This document shows, piece by piece, positions 61,854 through 64,000 of a DNA stretch of 64,000 nt. A program made the translations under genes and the position numbers. Position 1 is the first letter of the stretch. Each line of letters starts with the position of its first letter. The DNA lies in contig CAXXNI010000004.1 of NCBI GenBank assembly GCA_963663285.2, positions 1,054,001 to 1,118,000 on the forward strand, read 5' to 3'. The notes under the pieces were generated by a model, which did not search any database, was not told where the DNA came from, and saw nothing but the letters and a program-made list of their open reading frames with translations. The DNA comes from CAXXOK01 sp963663285. Lineage in GTDB: Bacteria > Bacillota > Clostridia > Christensenellales > Aristaeellaceae.

Positions 61854-62438
61854 ATGCAAACCGCTATTACCCGCCCGCAGGCGCTTACGTTGCTGAAAAA
61901 GTATAATCAGGAGCCGTTTCATATCCGTCACGCGCTGACGGTGGAGGGCGTGATGCGCTGGTACGCCGGAGAACTGGGCTTTGGCGATGAAGCGGATTTT
62001 TGGGCGACTGTCGGGCTTTTACACGATATTGATTTTGAGCAATACCCCGAGCAGCACTGCCAGGTAGCGCCGCGGCTGCTAACGGAAGGCGGAGCGGATG
62101 CGGATTTTATCCACGCTGTGTGCTCGCACGGCTACGGCCTTTGCAGCGATGTAAAGCCGGAACACACCATGGAAAAGGTGCTTTTCGCCGCCGACGAACT
62201 GACCGGGCTGATCGGCGCGGCTGCGCTGATGCGGCCGTCTAAAAGCGTAATGGATATGGAAGCATCCAGTATAAAAAAGAAATTTAAAGATAAAAAGTTT
62301 GCCGCCGGATGCTCCCGTGATGTGATCCGTCAGGGGGCGGAAGCGCTGGGGTGGGAGCTGGGCGATTTGTTTGAAAAAACTATATTGGCTATGCGTTCGT
62401 GCGAGGAAAGCATCGAGACGGACATGGCCGCCCAGTAA
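61854..62438 (+). CDS. HD-domain metal-dependent phosphohydrolase
   Basis: This 194-residue protein starts at the ATG at 61854 with AGGAGG upstream; the longer frame runs through the promoter. The HD pattern is visible: IRHALTVEGVM gives the first histidine (His25), GLLHDIDFEQYPEQH gives the HD pair (His58-Asp59), and ICSHGYG-type and AADELTG motifs follow. The substrate is unknown; small HD proteins act on nucleotides or cyclic dinucleotides. It stands alone. Confidence 0.9.
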   Translation: MQTAITRPQALTLLKKYNQEPFHIRHALTVEGVMRWYAGELGFGDEADFWATVGLLHDIDFEQYPEQHCQVAPRLLTEGGADADFIHAVCSHGYGLCSDVKPEHTMEKVLFAADELTGLIGAAALMRPSKSVMDMEASSIKKKFKDKKFAAGCSRDVIRQGAEALGWELGDLFEKTILAMRSCEESIETDMAAQ

Positions 62439-62457
62439 ACAGTAAACAGCCATAAAA

Positions 62458-62497
62458 ATCCTCCGGCCTGTGCGAATCTTCGCTCAGACCGGAGGAT
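62458..62497. terminator. Bidirectional terminator between convergent genes
   Basis: ATCCTCCGG (62458-62466) pairs with CCGGAGGAT (62489-62497), with an inner GCGAA/TTCGC pairing. It lies between the HD gene and ohr. Confidence 0.7.
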
Positions 62498-62554
62498 CAT
62501 TATTGAAATGGATTTGTCATTGCCTTTTATGCCAGGTATGCAGCCCGGCTTCAT

Positions 62555-62977
62555 TCAGGCGATTTTAGCCGAAACGTTGACTTCAATGTTGCCGCGCGTC
62601 GCGTTGGAGTACGGGCATACCAGATGCGCCTGCTGTACCAGTTCATCAGCGGTTGCCTGATCAACACCCTTGATGACGGCTACAATGTCCGCCGCCAGCG
62701 CAAAACCGCCTGCGTCGTTTTTGCCGATTCCTACGGTGATATGTACCTCGGGCGGGTCGAGCTTGAGGCGCTTTACCTTATATACGTGCTGCAATGCGCT
62801 GCCAAAGCAAGCCGAATACCCGGCTGCAAACAGCTGCTCTGGGTTAAACCCTTCTTCTTTTTTGCCGCCCAGCGCGGCGGGAAGCGCCATTTCAAATTGC
62901 AGGGCACTGTCCTCAACGTGTACCTGTCCGTCGCGTCCGCCTACGGATACCGCTTTTGCTTCATATAATCTCTTCAC
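62555..62977 (-). CDS. Organic hydroperoxide resistance protein (Ohr, OsmC family)
   Basis: This 140-residue peroxidase reduces organic hydroperoxides with two active cysteines: Cys56 (GYSACFGSALQ) and Cys120 (HLVCPYSNATRGN). The last motif is typical of Ohr rather than OsmC. The start is a GTG at 62977 with AAGGAG 8 bases upstream. Its promoter carries an inverted repeat suited to an OhrR/MarR-type repressor, but no such repressor gene is in the window. Confidence 0.94.
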   Translation of the reverse strand: MKRLYEAKAVSVGGRDGQVHVEDSALQFEMALPAALGGKKEEGFNPEQLFAAGYSACFGSALQHVYKVKRLKLDPPEVHITVGIGKNDAGGFALAADIVAVIKGVDQATADELVQQAHLVCPYSNATRGNIEVNVSAKIA

Positions 62978-63006
62978 AGGAATCGCTCCTTTTACATTTG
63001 TTTTTC

Positions 63007-63034
63007 AAGTGGTTTGGTTTCCACTTCTATTATA
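63007..63034 (-). promoter_or_regulatory. ohr promoter -10 with inverted-repeat operator candidate
   Basis: On the minus strand TATAAT lies at 63034-63029; the -35 is weak. The perfect inverted repeat AAGTGG-N8-CCACTT (63007-63026) covers the expected transcription start. Binding there would block initiation, as OhrR does at ohr promoters. Confidence 0.6.
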
Positions 63035-63158
63035 TCCACTCCGTTGCGGAACTAAACATTTTTTTCCTTTTAACGCAATTATATGGCTGAAATGCTTTGC
63101 AGGCAAGCGGTTTGCGCGTGTTCACAAACTATTTACAGCGCAGGGGGGAAAGCTTTGC

Positions 63159-63164
63159 TATAAT
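63159..63164 (+). promoter_or_regulatory. -10 box of the ABC transporter gene
   Basis: A perfect TATAAT sits 33 bases before the start. The upstream TTTACA is 21 bases away, too far for a normal -35. Confidence 0.45.
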
Positions 63165-63196
63165 GAGGGTGTCAAACTGGGAAAGGGGGCTTGCGC

Positions 63197-64000
63197 GTGA
63201 TTGAGGTACAGGGCGTAAGCAAGCGCTACGGAAGTGTGGAGGCGCTGCGGGGAGTCAACCTGCGCGCACCCAAGGGGCAGATTTTGGGGCTCCTGGGGCA
63301 GAACGGCGCCGGCAAGACAACACTTTTAAATATTATTACCGGCTATCTTGCGCCAACGGCAGGCCGTGTATTGATCGACGGTAGCGATCCGTTGCTGGAG
63401 CCGGAAGCGGCACGGCGGGAGCTGGGGTATTTACCGGAGCATCCCCCGCTGTATGATGAGATGACCGTGGAGGAATATTTGGCTTTTGCAGCGTCGCTGA
63501 AACTGGTGCAAGCTAAGGCAATTCCTGCTCATGTGACCGAGATTATGCGTAAAACAGGGCTGATGGAAATGCGGGAGCGCCTGCTGGGCCATTTAAGCAA
63601 AGGGTACCGGCAGCGCGTTGGGCTGGCGCAAGCCTTGTGCGGCGATCCGGACGTGCTGGTGCTGGACGAGCCAACTGTAGGGCTGGACCCCAAGCAAATT
63701 ACCGAAACACGCAGCCTGATCCGCAAATTGAGCGCCGGGCGGACGATTATTTTTTCCTCGCATATTTTAAGCGAGGTACGCCAGCTGTGCGACCATGTGG
63801 TGATTCTGCACCGCGGCGAGGTGAAGCTGGACGCTGCGATTGGCGATATGGGGCAAAACGGTACGGTTACCCTGCTTTGCACGGTGCAGGGCAGCGAAAA
63901 GCGGCTGGTTGCCGGCATGAATCATCTGGACGGTATCCGCTCTGTGCAGGTGCGCCCTTCCGCCGTGGAGGACGAAGTGGCGCTGTCGCTTACGTTCGGC
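63197..64000 (+). CDS. ABC transporter ATP-binding protein (ABC-2 / GldA-NatA type), 3' end cut by window edge
   Basis: 268 codons are visible from a GTG at 63197 with AAAGGGGG about 7 bases upstream; an in-frame TTG at 63191 is possible but too close to that site. Walker A is GQNGAGKTT, the signature is HLSKGYRQRVGLAQAL, Walker B is VLVLDEPTVGLDP, and the H-loop is SSHILSEV. This pattern fits ATPases that pair with ABC-2 permeases for export or gliding-type functions. The frame is still open at base 64000, and the permease presumably follows outside the window. Confidence 0.93.
   Translation, partial: MIEVQGVSKRYGSVEALRGVNLRAPKGQILGLLGQNGAGKTTLLNIITGYLAPTAGRVLIDGSDPLLEPEAARRELGYLPEHPPLYDEMTVEEYLAFAASLKLVQAKAIPAHVTEIMRKTGLMEMRERLLGHLSKGYRQRVGLAQALCGDPDVLVLDEPTVGLDPKQITETRSLIRKLSAGRTIIFSSHILSEVRQLCDHVVILHRGEVKLDAAIGDMGQNGTVTLLCTVQGSEKRLVAGMNHLDGIRSVQVRPSAVEDEVALSLTFG

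Noticed and set aside
63132..63164. TTTACA as the -35 for the ABC gene
   Set aside because: The spacer to TATAAT is 21 bases, too long; only the -10 is kept.

Overview
The window is a stretch of core chromosome from a low-to-mid GC Gram-positive bacterium, most likely a member of the Clostridia (Bacillota). The evidence is a PolC-type replicative polymerase, a DivIVA/SepF/YlmE-G-H division cluster, a T-box leader on ileS, a SigB/F/G-family sigma factor beside an RsbW-like kinase, formate-tetrahydrofolate ligase, strong Shine-Dalgarno sequences and frequent TTG/GTG starts. Base composition looks somewhat above half G+C by eye. Family or genus cannot be named from the sequence alone. There are no rRNA or tRNA genes, insertion sequences, phage genes or CRISPR arrays. 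A gene runs off each end: an AraC regulator on the left and an ABC transporter ATPase on the right.

Layout. 1-7.9 kb holds regulators and small metabolism: an AraC regulator, an auxin-efflux-type carrier, a two-gene SDR operon divergent from a TetR gene with a likely shared operator, a LysR regulator and a MetE-like methyltransferase. 8-15.4 kb holds one-carbon and amino-acid metabolism: fhs, an Lrp regulator overlapping an aminotransferase, a CapA-like protein, a TM2 protein, a GNAT and aspartate kinase. 15.4-19 kb holds a polytopic membrane protein, a TSUP permease, an RsbW-like kinase and its sigma factor. 19-24.7 kb is the division cluster: HlyD-like protein, ylmE, sepF, ylmG, ylmH and divIVA. 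25.2-28.7 kb is T-box-controlled ileS. 29-35 kb holds RNA-modification genes (methyltransferase, RluA-type synthase, tgt), then Nudix, GNAT, hydantoinase and flavoprotein genes. 35-41.4 kb holds secA, a tandem-repeat intergenic region, prfB, a DUF1461 protein and tsaD. 42.6-47.1 kb is a minus-strand membrane cluster with two PlsC-like acyltransferases, one fused to a polytopic transporter-like domain. 47.3-52.4 kb holds a phosphoesterase, an E2-like acyltransferase homologue without its catalytic histidine, secG, an ECF S-component and a DUF1858/ferritin-like pair. 52.5-59.6 kb is an apparent operon of a glycosyltransferase, ispG, a flavodoxin-like gene and polC. 60-64 kb holds an ECF sigma/anti-sigma pair, an HD-domain protein, an Ohr peroxidase and the ABC ATPase.

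No obvious new defence or mobile system was found. The most unusual content is the 42.6-47.1 kb acyltransferase/membrane cluster, whose two acyltransferase domains share a glycine in place of the HX4D aspartate. Next are the glutamine-rich repeat extensions on both SepF and the neighbouring HlyD-like protein, the E2-fold protein with a degenerate active site, the 132-133 bp tandem repeat between secA and prfB, and the RsbW-sigma pair with no adjacent RsbV.
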